Notes under the pieces: generated by a model
Seen by the model: only the letters and a program-made list of their open reading frames with translations
Told to the model about the DNA's origin: nothing
Database searches by the model: none
In this document: positions 1 to 6,635 of the stretch, in pieces
How the letters are laid out: every line of letters begins with the position of its first letter
Position numbering within the stretch: the stretch's first letter is position 1
Position numbers and translations under genes: made by a program
DNA from: Planctomycetota bacterium
GTDB lineage: Bacteria > Planctomycetota > UBA1135 > GCA-002748355
DNA: 33,570 bases
NCBI GenBank assembly: GCA_027021385.1
Contig: JALUUL010000060.1
Coordinates: 1 to 33,570, forward strand
Reading direction: 5' to 3'

Positions 1-2
1 TC

Positions 3-389
3 TTCGGAGGACGGCCGTTCCGGTTGACCGCCGAATCGGCCGAGCCGGCGGCGGGAGGAGGGGGGGTGCTCGGTCTCGGGGGGAGCTTCGGGGGACTTCG
101 GTGGAGAAGGCTCCGGCTCGCAAACCCTGAGGGCTGGCTCCTCGAGGCCGAGGGAGGACGAAGGATCGGGGGGGGGGTCCGCTTGCATGGAAAAGTCAGG
201 CTGTCCAGAAACGGCCGCCCCCTTCTCCTCGCGGCGGATCTCGTCGTCCATCTCGGCTCGAACCGGCTCTCCTGCGAGGGGCTTGCGATCCTCGGCCCAA
301 AGGATTTCGAGTCCGGCGGTGGGGGAACGGCAGTCCCGGATTTCAGCGGGAGCCTCGAGGATTGCGAACGGAGGGTTCTCGGGCGTTGA
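3..389 (+). CDS. 3' end of an envelope protein, possibly LptC/LptA-like (partial)
   Basis: An open frame enters from the left edge and ends at a stop at 387-389, leaving about 128 C-terminal residues and no start in the window. Codon choice (GC-rich third positions) resembles the genes downstream. The segment alternates short beta-like stretches (LRLANPEGWLLEAEG, VRLHGKVRLSRNGRPLLLAA, then a strand ending in SNRLSCEG). This recalls the beta-jellyroll of LptC/LptA lipopolysaccharide-transport proteins, in which 'G.V.l....g..l.a..l' strands precede a final 'v.s.gpv'-like strand. That resemblance is by eye only and there is no diagnostic catalytic motif. A Gly-rich stretch lies near residue 16 of the visible part. 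The gene on the same strand downstream begins 92 bp later. It could be another periplasmic beta-rich protein. Confidence 0.45.
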   Translation, partial: FGGRPFRLTAESAEPAAGGGGVLGLGGSFGGLRWRRLRLANPEGWLLEAEGGRRIGGGVRLHGKVRLSRNGRPLLLAADLVVHLGSNRLSCEGLAILGPKDFESGGGGTAVPDFSGSLEDCERRVLGR

Positions 390-481
390 GCCGGGAAGGA
401 GGTTCCGGAACGCGGAACTTCAGGTCTTCACGCCGCGCGGCCGATCGGTGTCCGGGGTCCGACGCGGCCCTGAGCATCTCA

Positions 482-1795
482 ATGGACGACACGCGCTTCG
501 GAATCATCCTGCTCGAGAACCCCTTCATGCGAAGGGAGGACCTGGAACGCTGCCTGCAGATCCAGGCGCTCTGTCACCACAGGAAACCGATTGGGCAGAT
601 CCTCCTCGAGGAGGGGTTGATCAACGAACGCACGCTTTCGCTCGTTCTCTCGATCCAGGAACGCCGGCGGGCGTTCCGGAGGCAGGCGCCGGAGGAGAGG
701 GCCCCCGAGGATCCGGAGCTTCCGAGCCCCCGCCGCCTCCTCGCTCGCGCCCGGAAGTGGGGGGCTTCGGACCTGATCTTCGCGGAGAGCCGGCGCCCTC
801 GCGCGCGCGTGGGGGGCTTCCTGCGTGATCTCTCCCCCGAGCGGATCGATGGCGAATGGATGGGACGCTTTCTCAACATCGTGCTCGACGGGTGTCGGGG
901 CGATCCCTTCGAGAGCCGCCCGGTGATCGAGACGAACCTGGAACTGGGGAAGGGGAGCCGGCCCCGGGTCGTCCTTTGCAAGGACAGCCTGGGCCCGGTG
1001 GTCGCGATCCGGTTGATCCCGGATGAAATCCCCGAGGCGGACGACCTCGGACTGCCTCCGCAGGTCCAGGGAATGCTCGAGGCCGAGAAGGGACTCCTGC
1101 TCGTGGCGGGGGGAGCGGGCTCGGGGCGGACGACGACCCTCGCCTCGATGGCCCAAAGCCTTGTGCGCGATCCCGACAGGGGTCCACTCCACATGATGGT
1201 CCTGGATCGACATCACGAATACAGGATCGACCCCGGCGTCTCTCTCTTGAGCGCGAAGAAGGTCGGCGCGGAACCAGGGGACCTCGCGGTCGCCTTGCGG
1301 GCGGCATTCCGGGAAGACGTCGATGTCCTGGTGGTCGGGGATCTGCGCGGGCGGGAGGCGATCGAACTCGCGCTCCAAGCCGCTGAGACGGGGATTCTCG
1401 TTCTGGCGGGGATGCAGGCCGGTGGGGCGGTGAAAGCCATCCGGCGTCTTCGCGAGGTCTTTCCGGACAACCTGGATTCTTTCATCCGAACTCATCTCGC
1501 ATCTTCTCTTCTCGGGGTCCTCTATCAGGAACTGGTCCCTGTGGTGGACGGGGAGGGAGTCGTTCTGGCCACGGAGGTCCTGGCGGGGATTCCCGAGGTC
1601 CGCAACGCTCTCGAACTCGGGGATATGGACAGGCTGATCCTGCTGCTGACCCTTGCCGAGTCGAAGGGATGCAAGTCCCTGGATGAGGCGCTGATGGATC
1701 TCGTCGAGGACGAGAAGATCTCGATGGACGAGGCCTTTGCACGTGCCAGGGATCGCCAGCGAATGCTTGCGGCCACATGCCAGGAGGAGGAATGA
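482..1795 (+). CDS. PilT/GspE-like secretion ATPase with altered motor motifs
   Basis: The 437-residue protein belongs to the type II/IV secretion ATPase superfamily, whose hexamers power pilus extension or retraction at the inner membrane. Residues 1-65 look like a GspE/MshE N-terminal domain, with the pattern 'iGqiLleeGLI' near residue 40. The C-terminal half is PilT-like. The P-loop is GGAGSGRT (about 210-217), with Arg216 where the family has the invariant Lys. The Walker B segment ends VVGD at Asp287, where PilT/PilB have a catalytic Glu. The usual His box (LHT) is replaced by AGMQAGG. The start at 482 is chosen because the N-terminal domain begins there, although no clear ribosome-binding site is visible. 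The stop overlaps the next start as ATGA. It may be inactive or regulatory and act as a partner of the following ATPase. Family assignment is firm; function is inferred. Confidence 0.85.
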   Translation: MDDTRFGIILLENPFMRREDLERCLQIQALCHHRKPIGQILLEEGLINERTLSLVLSIQERRRAFRRQAPEERAPEDPELPSPRRLLARARKWGASDLIFAESRRPRARVGGFLRDLSPERIDGEWMGRFLNIVLDGCRGDPFESRPVIETNLELGKGSRPRVVLCKDSLGPVVAIRLIPDEIPEADDLGLPPQVQGMLEAEKGLLLVAGGAGSGRTTTLASMAQSLVRDPDRGPLHMMVLDRHHEYRIDPGVSLLSAKKVGAEPGDLAVALRAAFREDVDVLVVGDLRGREAIELALQAAETGILVLAGMQAGGAVKAIRRLREVFPDNLDSFIRTHLASSLLGVLYQELVPVVDGEGVVLATEVLAGIPEVRNALELGDMDRLILLLTLAESKGCKSLDEALMDLVEDEKISMDEAFARARDRQRMLAATCQEEE

Positions 1796-2859
1796 AGAAA
1801 ATCCTCCAGTTGCTGTGGAAGATGCGGGAGTTGGGCGCGGGACGGATGCATCTGCGCGAGGGGTATCCGCCGATGATCCGGGTGGACGGACGCTTGATCG
1901 CGATCGATCGTCCGGTTCTCGGCGGAAACGAGCTCGATGCCGTTCTCCGGGAGATCTGCATCCCCGCTAGGATGGAGGAGTGCCTGAGCGAGGGGCATTC
2001 GGCGTTCATGATCCGGACGGAGGAGGGGCGGTTCCGCGTTGTCCTCTACCGGACGACCTCAGGGATGGCTCTCGTATTTCATGAACTCGGTTCCGAACTT
2101 CCGTCCTTCGAGGATCTAGGACTTCCTGAAAGCCTCCTCGAGTTCACGGCCCTCAGCTCGGGGCTCCTCCTCTTCAGCGGACCGATCGGATGCGGGAAGA
2201 CGACGACCTTGCATTCCCTGATCGCCCGCATCCAAAAAGAACGACCACTGCACGTGATCACGATCGAGTGCCCGATCGAATTCCACCATGAAGAGGGCGC
2301 GGGACTCATCCAGCAGTTCGAGGTCGGCATGCATTTTCGGACCTTCGCGGAGGGGGTGGCGATGACGGAACGCATCCGCCCCGACCTCCTCGTCGTGGGC
2401 GATGTCCGGAATGCGGAGACCCTCGAGGGGATGCTGCGGGCCGCTGAATCGGGCGTTCTGGTCCTCGCCTCACTGCACGCGGGCTCGTCGATCCAGGCTT
2501 TGTCGAAGCTCGAGGAGTTGTTCCCTCCTTGTTCGAGGGAGGCCGTTCGGCAGAGACTGGCCGGTTCTCTCAGGGCCGTCCTCTGTCAGGTCCTGGTTCC
2601 CAAGCTCTATGGGAGGGGAGAGCTTCCGGCCGTCGAGGTCCTGACCTGCACCGAGGGGGTTTGCGAGCGGATCCGCTCCGGGGAGTTCGAGGGGATCGGG
2701 GTTCTGATGGAGGAAGGGCGGGGCCTCGGGATGGCGACCCTGGACGATGCGCTTTTCGATCTCGTCGCCCGGAATCTCACAGGGCTCGACGAGGCCTTGA
2801 CCTTCGCGATGGACAAGTCACGTTTCGAGGCCTGTCGTCGCGCTTCTCCAGTTCTCTAG
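1792..2859 (+). CDS. PilT-like ATPase (twitching/retraction type)
   Basis: The 355-residue protein is close to the usual PilT length (about 340-370). It has an N-terminal PAS-like lobe with 'MIRVDGRL' (PilT: 'lRvdG.l'), a canonical Walker A GPIGCGKT at about 130-137, an Asp-box equivalent reading ITIECPIEF where PilT has IEDPIE (Asp replaced by Cys), a Walker B ending VVGDVR where the family has VGEmR, and a His box LASLHAGSS. The P-loop is intact, so ATP binding is likely, but the Glu-to-Asp and Asp-to-Cys changes are atypical. AGGAGG at 1782-1787 precedes the ATG, which overlaps the upstream stop by 4 bp, so the two ATPases are translationally coupled. The pair may form a mixed hexamer. Family confident, retraction role inferred. 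Confidence 0.88.
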   Translation: MKKILQLLWKMRELGAGRMHLREGYPPMIRVDGRLIAIDRPVLGGNELDAVLREICIPARMEECLSEGHSAFMIRTEEGRFRVVLYRTTSGMALVFHELGSELPSFEDLGLPESLLEFTALSSGLLLFSGPIGCGKTTTLHSLIARIQKERPLHVITIECPIEFHHEEGAGLIQQFEVGMHFRTFAEGVAMTERIRPDLLVVGDVRNAETLEGMLRAAESGVLVLASLHAGSSIQALSKLEELFPPCSREAVRQRLAGSLRAVLCQVLVPKLYGRGELPAVEVLTCTEGVCERIRSGEFEGIGVLMEEGRGLGMATLDDALFDLVARNLTGLDEALTFAMDKSRFEACRRASPVL

Positions 2860-2888
2860 ATTCAGGCTGGCCGGACGGAGGTATCGCC

Positions 2889-3293
2889 GTGTCGCGGATC
2901 GCGCAGCAGTGGTCCGGAATCATCCGGGCCGCGATGTTCGTTCTCTCCGGCATCCTGATCGGGTGCGGAGGGCTCCTCTACAGCCAGGTCCGGGTCGCGC
3001 AAGTCATGAGGGCCGAGGTCGATTCGACCTTCTTCCTGTTCCGGCAGATCGGATACGCGACGTTTTTCCTCCAGCCGAATGAAAACCAGATCGCCCTCGC
3101 GCTGGCGGAGGTGGACGGGGCCTACCTCGAGCACTCGTTGCGGGTAGGCCTCACGCTCTGCGTCTTCGGCGGGTTGATCCTCTTCAGCGCACCCTTCGTG
3201 GGGCGGTCGAGGAATCGGAGGAGCTGTTCGGATCGGAGGGCCTCCCGGGGCCGCCTTCCGCCTGCGACCCGGAGCCGCGGATCTCGACCCTGA
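2889..3293 (+). CDS. Small two-helix membrane protein
   Basis: I do not recognise this 134-residue protein. The GTG start at 2889 is supported by GGAGG at 2877-2881, 7 nt upstream. Two hydrophobic helices are visible: residues about 12-33 (AAMFVLSGILIGCGGLLY) and about 80-100 (VGLTLCVFGGLILFSA). They enclose a soluble loop of about 45 residues containing 'TFFLQPNENQ'. The C-terminal 30 residues are Arg/Ser-rich and are encoded in DNA that overlaps the 3' end of the opposite-strand anti-sigma gene by 110 bp, so the true conserved protein may end near residue 104. It follows the two PilT-like ATPases by 29 bp and is probably co-transcribed with them, which suggests, but does not show, a membrane partner for those ATPases. 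Confidence 0.65.
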   Translation: MSRIAQQWSGIIRAAMFVLSGILIGCGGLLYSQVRVAQVMRAEVDSTFFLFRQIGYATFFLQPNENQIALALAEVDGAYLEHSLRVGLTLCVFGGLILFSAPFVGRSRNRRSCSDRRASRGRLPPATRSRGSRP

Positions 3294-4326
3294 AGAGCCT
3301 TCCGTCGGCGTCGAGGACCAGGTTGCCTCCGGCCTTCTCGAGGAACCGTTCGAGATACTCCATCAGGTTCCTGCCTTCCGGGCCGTTTCCGGGAATCCTG
3401 CGGTCGTCGAGGATCCGGAAGAAATCGAACATGTCCCGGGGGGACCTGGAATCGAGAACGACTCGGATCGAGGCCGGGCCGGGCTTCCGCAAGCGGCGGA
3501 TCCGCTCGATGGCCTGATCGACCAGCTTCCTGCTAATCTCGGGTTTGCAGCAGAGGTTGTCGATCTCGGAGAGCCTCAGATCGAGTTCGCGGAGGAAACC
3601 TTCCGTCTCCGGGTCGAACTCGAAGAGACGGCTTCCGAGGGCGCGGACGAGCCGTGCGCTGGTTTGGAGATCCCGGCTTCGCCGCTGGAGTTCGTCCAGA
3701 GCCTTGCGGGGGGGGTATTGCCGGAGCCTGGGCGCGGCGGCCTGGAGTTCGTCGATCCCGGCGGTCGTCGAACGGTAGAGGTCGCGGGCTATGACGAGGG
3801 GATCGAGGTTCTCGATTCTGAGCTGAGAGCCGCCGGCGGTTTCCCGGTCCGGCGTGGAGACCATCCCCGAGACGACGGGCGGACGGGGGGCGGTCGGGAC
3901 CCGGCCCCTGCCCTTCATCTCCGTGAGACCGTCCACGACGAGCCAGGCGGAGATGAGGAGGGCCGCGGCGGTCGCCGCTCCCGAGGCGAAGAAACGGACC
4001 TGCTGACCGAGGGGGATCGGGGCGTCGAGAGCCCCTTCGGGCGTGCCTTCCCCGGAGAGGATCCGGGCCTGCAGAGTCTCGTGGAAGGCGCCGGAGAGCT
4101 CCTCGGAGGGGAGGGAACGCGTCCACTCCTTGAGTCTGCGCAGTTCCTCGTAGCTCTTCCGGCAGGCGGGGCAGGAGAGGATGTGGGCCCGGTAGACCTG
4201 TTCGTGTTTTCGAGGCAGCCGTCCGTCGACGGCCTCCCCGGTCATCGCGCGGAAGCGGCGGCAGATCCGTTCGGAGCGGGTTCTCGTGGTCTCGGGAATT
4301 GAGTTCTCGTGTCGCATGCTCTTCAT
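3184..4326 (-). CDS. Membrane-anchored zinc-finger anti-sigma factor
   Basis: The 380-residue protein carries an N-terminal anti-sigma zinc-binding motif, H48-x3-C52-x2-C55 (AHILSCPAC), typical of ZAS-domain factors that hold an ECF sigma factor inactive in the cytoplasm. A single transmembrane helix follows at about 112-132 (AATAAALLISAWLVV). The remaining 240 or so residues would be periplasmic. They are Arg-rich and mostly helical by composition, with a helical stretch around 'LRELDLRLSEIDNL', and have no domain I can name. The ATG overlaps the stop of the sigma gene by 4 bp (ATGA, 4323-4326), the usual arrangement for a cognate pair. An alternative start is the Met at residue 5. The large outer domain is presumably a sensor, but its signal is unknown. 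The 3' end overlaps the convergent small membrane protein gene. Confidence 0.85.
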   Translation of the reverse strand: MKSMRHENSIPETTRTRSERICRRFRAMTGEAVDGRLPRKHEQVYRAHILSCPACRKSYEELRRLKEWTRSLPSEELSGAFHETLQARILSGEGTPEGALDAPIPLGQQVRFFASGAATAAALLISAWLVVDGLTEMKGRGRVPTAPRPPVVSGMVSTPDRETAGGSQLRIENLDPLVIARDLYRSTTAGIDELQAAAPRLRQYPPRKALDELQRRSRDLQTSARLVRALGSRLFEFDPETEGFLRELDLRLSEIDNLCCKPEISRKLVDQAIERIRRLRKPGPASIRVVLDSRSPRDMFDFFRILDDRRIPGNGPEGRNLMEYLERFLEKAGGNLVLDADGRLFRVEIRGSGSQAEGGPGRPSDPNSSSDSSTAPRRVR

Positions 4327-4880
4327 CCCACGCTCAGGTGATGCTGCATCGCCTTCAAGAGACGCTGGCGGGCCCGGAACAACCTCGTCGAGACCGTCTT
4401 CAACGGAATGCCGAGAACGGTGGCGGTCTGTTCGTAGCTCATCCCCTCGCGATCGCAGAGGAGGAAGACTTCCTTGAACCGTTGGGGGAGTTCCCGGATG
4501 GCTTTTTCCAGATCTCGGTGGATCTCCTTTTCCTGGAGGAGGAGTTCGGGGCGGTCGGTCGTCGGGCCCGGAGGGACGGGATCGGCGTTCTCCTCATCGG
4601 CCAGATCGCGGAAATTGCGGGGTTTGTGTTTCCGCCTCCGGATCCGGTCGAGGCAGAGGTTCCGGGCCACGCGGTAGAGCCATGGACGCCAGGCGGACTC
4701 GGGGACCTGATGCAGATGCCGATACAGGGCCAGGAGAGCGTCCTGCGCAACGTCCTCCGCCCAATCCGCTTCGGGCCCGAGTAGTTTGGCCGCGAACCCC
4801 TTGAGGGCTTCCGAGTATTCATGAACCGCCCGCTGGTAGGCAGCCAATATCACCGGATCTTTGTGGGTTTCGCTGTTCAT
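4323..4880 (-). CDS. ECF-family RNA polymerase sigma factor
   Basis: The 185-residue protein has sigma region 2 (about 15-85, with 'DVAQDALLALYRHL' and 'WRPWLYRVARNLCLDRIRRRK', the core-binding and -10 recognition helices) and region 4 (about 125-180, 'ELPQRFKEVFLLCDREGMSYEQ', then a helix-turn-helix 'VLGIPLKTVSTRLFRARQRL'). This is the normal ECF architecture and length. A longer reading frame opens with GTG at 5015, but ATG at 4880 gives the family length, and a TATACT -10-like element at 5022-5027 would place transcription start almost at that GTG. The 45 extra residues are Pro/Glu-rich and look non-native. The gene is coupled to the downstream anti-sigma gene and divergent from the export lipoprotein gene, which could be its target. 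Confidence 0.9.
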   Translation of the reverse strand: MNSETHKDPVILAAYQRAVHEYSEALKGFAAKLLGPEADWAEDVAQDALLALYRHLHQVPESAWRPWLYRVARNLCLDRIRRRKHKPRNFRDLADEENADPVPPGPTTDRPELLLQEKEIHRDLEKAIRELPQRFKEVFLLCDREGMSYEQTATVLGIPLKTVSTRLFRARQRLLKAMQHHLSVG

Positions 4881-5021
4881 CGGGGTCCCGGGGCCTTCGG
4901 GCGCTGGAAGTTCCCAACGGGGAAGCTCCGGGTTTGCTCCCTGTTTCGGCTCGATCCCTTCCCCGATCTCGGGGCCCGAGAGTTCCGATGCATCCGGTTC
5001 CGAGGGTGTCCGCACGCGGCC

Positions 5022-5027
5022 AGTATA
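5022..5027 (-). promoter_or_regulatory. Candidate -10 element for the sigma/anti-sigma operon
   Basis: On the minus strand the sequence reads TATACT, one mismatch from TATAAT. No convincing -35 hexamer lies 16-18 bp upstream. Transcription from it would begin near 5015, which supports ATG 4880 as the start of the sigma gene. Based on motif only. Confidence 0.25.
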
Positions 5028-5066
5028 GGGTCTCGGGGTCCCGGGCCCCTCTGGAAGGCGGATTCC

Positions 5067-5095
5067 TTGCCAGGAAGGGCCCTTCGAGGTAAGGC
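5067..5095 (+). promoter_or_regulatory. Candidate promoter with palindromic spacer, upstream of the export lipoprotein
   Basis: TTGCCA (5067-5072) and TAAGGC (5090-5095) are separated by 17 bp. The spacer contains a perfect 12-bp palindrome GAAGGGCCCTTC (5074-5085), which would sit where a repressor could block RNA polymerase. The -10 match is weak, so the palindrome is a firmer observation than the promoter. Confidence 0.25.
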
Positions 5096-5152
5096 CCTTT
5101 GCCGAAAGCTCCGATAACGGAGATGTCGCCTTCCGGAAGGATGGACAGGAGT

Positions 5153-5863
5153 ATGAACGAGACCCCCCGCACCCCCCTTCTGTTCTTGGCTTTGTGTCTG
5201 CTCATGAGCCTCCTGGGCTCCTGCGCCGGGGCCCCTCCCTTCGATGCGAGGGCGGTCCTCCGCGAGTGGGTGGCCTTCATGGAACGGGATTACGTCCTGA
5301 GACCCGGGGACAAGATCGCGGTCAGCGTCTACAAGGACGAGGAGTTGTCCCTCGAAACCGTCGTTTCCCCCACGGGAACGGTAAGTCTCAAGCGTCTGGA
5401 TCGGGAGTTCCGGGCCGCCGGGAAGTCGATCGGAGCCCTTCGGAGGGAGATCCAGGCGGCCTATGCAAAGATCTTCCGCAAGCCCGAGGTCAACGTCAGC
5501 CTGGTCGAGCCGACGGCCCGATCGATCTATGTCGCGGGAGAAGTCCGCACTCCGGGCGCAGTCCCCTACGTTCCGGGCATGACGCTGAGCCAGGCCCTGG
5601 CCTCCGCCGGAGGCCTCGGCCTCACCGCGAAATGGAGCGATGTCCGGATCCTGAGGAACGACGGGCGGGGACGGGACCATACTTACCGCGTGAACGTGGA
5701 TTCGGTCCTCCATGAAGGGACCCCGGATTTCCTCCTCCTCCCGGGGGACGTCGTCTACGCGCAGACCTCGGGGATCGCGGACGTCGGGGACTTCATCGAG
5801 TTGTACATCCGGCGGATCCTGCCGATCCCGATCACCGGTTTCGCGGTAGGTATGGGATACTGA
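5153..5863 (+). CDS. Wza-type polysaccharide export lipoprotein
   Basis: The 236-residue protein starts with a lipoprotein signal: a hydrophobic stretch LLFLALCLLMSLLGSC with the lipobox cysteine at residue 24. It continues with a polysaccharide biosynthesis/export domain (about 45-125, 'DYVLRPGDKIAVSVY' through 'KPEVNVSLVEP') and a SLBB-type domain (about 127-205, 'IYVAGEVRTPGAVPY' and 'LSQALASAGGL'). These proteins form or line the outer-membrane channel for exopolysaccharide or capsule. ATG 5153 is chosen because it begins directly with the signal peptide, and GGAAGG lies 12 nt upstream. ATG 5141 is also possible. No Wzc-like tyrosine kinase, flippase or polymerase is adjacent, so its partners must lie elsewhere. 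It is divergent from the ECF sigma operon and followed by a perfect hairpin. Confidence 0.88.
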   Translation: MNETPRTPLLFLALCLLMSLLGSCAGAPPFDARAVLREWVAFMERDYVLRPGDKIAVSVYKDEELSLETVVSPTGTVSLKRLDREFRAAGKSIGALRREIQAAYAKIFRKPEVNVSLVEPTARSIYVAGEVRTPGAVPYVPGMTLSQALASAGGLGLTAKWSDVRILRNDGRGRDHTYRVNVDSVLHEGTPDFLLLPGDVVYAQTSGIADVGDFIELYIRRILPIPITGFAVGMGY

Positions 5864-5869
5864 GCGATC

Positions 5870-5895
5870 GGGAAAAAATGGCGGTATTTTTTCCC
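5870..5895. terminator. Perfect 10-bp stem hairpin after the export lipoprotein
   Basis: GGGAAAAAAT (5870-5879) and ATTTTTTCCC (5886-5895) pair perfectly around a 6-nt loop (GGCGGT), starting 6 bp after the stop codon. The run of T residues in the 3' arm resembles an intrinsic terminator, and the symmetry would let it work on both strands. It is strikingly AT-rich for this genome. Confidence 0.6.
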
Positions 5896-6203
5896 TGAAT
5901 CACCAACGTCCGGGTCGATTTGCCGTAAACCATCCTTCGGCGAGAAGTCCTTCCGGACCCGCCGGAGGGCCTCCTTGCGGCTCGAGGCGCCGTCCGGACT
6001 CCCCCGATTCATTTCTCCATGGGGGGCGGATCACTTGCCCCGGTCGCCAGGCCGGTCCCCCGCTCTTTGGTCCTCCGGGGTTTGCAGCCCCCCACCTGCA
6101 TTTCCGGTCACCGTCTCGAACCGGCCCTGGCGAGGACGCTTTCCCTACCGAAGTCCCCCCCCTACCCGACCGGCCGAGGCCGGTATTCCAGAAGGAGTCG
6201 AGC
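5896..6203. other. Intergenic leader without recognised content
   Basis: This 308-bp non-coding stretch precedes the Fis-type gene. It is rich in GGCC and CCGG words and has several imperfect short inverted repeats. I could not match it to a known riboswitch or RNA. It ends in a good ribosome-binding site, AAGGAG at 6192-6197. It is long enough to hold a promoter and a structured 5' leader, but I see no convincing -35/-10 pair. Confidence 0.4.
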
Positions 6204-6623
6204 ATGGTTTTGTCGAAGACGATCTACTTCTACTCCGGGTCCCAAGAGGGGCTCCTCGAACTCGAGCGCCTGTTGGACGGCGTCACCCGACCCAAGGAAG
6301 GGTTGACCGATCTTCACGATTTCCGAGGGAAGATCGAAGGAGGTCAGGCTGAAATCGTGGTGTTCGACGCCCGTGAGCTGAAGGACACGATCCTGGCCGC
6401 GACCGGAGAGCCGGAGCCCGAGCGTCTTCTCGGGCTCTCGCTCGCCGAACTCGAGAAGCGGCACATCCTGCGGGTGCTCGCCAGCACGGGAGGCAACAAG
6501 ACCCGAGCCGCCAGGATCCTGGGGATCGATACGAAAACCCTCTACAACAAGCTCAAGAGCTACCAGGTCGGACAGAAGGCGCGTTCGAACCGAAGAGAGG
6601 GCAGCGAACAGACGACGGTCTAG
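6204..6623 (+). CDS. Short Fis-type helix-turn-helix regulator
   Basis: The 139-residue protein ends in a Fis/NtrC-type DNA-binding domain at about 77-122: 'LAELEKRHILRVLASTGGNK', then TRAARILGIDTKTLYNKLK, the classic Fis helix-turn-helix. The first 75 residues contain no AAA+ ATPase domain and no complete receiver. A strand 'AEIVVFDAREL' with a central Asp is slightly reminiscent of the phospho-acceptor strand of a response regulator, but the domain is too short. It may be a stand-alone Fis-like regulator or the output fragment of a reduced two-component regulator. AAGGAG at 6192-6197 with 6-nt spacing fixes the ATG. It converges on the glycosyltransferase gene 12 bp downstream. Targets are unknown. 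Confidence 0.8.
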   Translation: MVLSKTIYFYSGSQEGLLELERLLDGVTRPKEGLTDLHDFRGKIEGGQAEIVVFDARELKDTILAATGEPEPERLLGLSLAELEKRHILRVLASTGGNKTRAARILGIDTKTLYNKLKSYQVGQKARSNRREGSEQTTV

Positions 6624-6635
6624 AACTGAAGGATA

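Noticed and set aside
402..411. GTTCCGGAAC palindrome before the first ATPase gene as an operator
   Set aside because: A 10-bp palindrome of this composition is expected by chance in GC-rich DNA and no promoter is recognisable beside it.
4881..5015. Extended N-terminus of the ECF sigma factor from GTG 5015
   Set aside because: It adds 45 Pro/Glu-rich residues beyond the family length, lacks a ribosome-binding site and overlaps the likely transcription start.
5896..6203. Possible cyclic di-GMP riboswitch before the Fis-type gene (a GTAAACCATCC segment)
   Set aside because: Only one short word resembles the conserved core. The second conserved stem and receptor sequence are missing.
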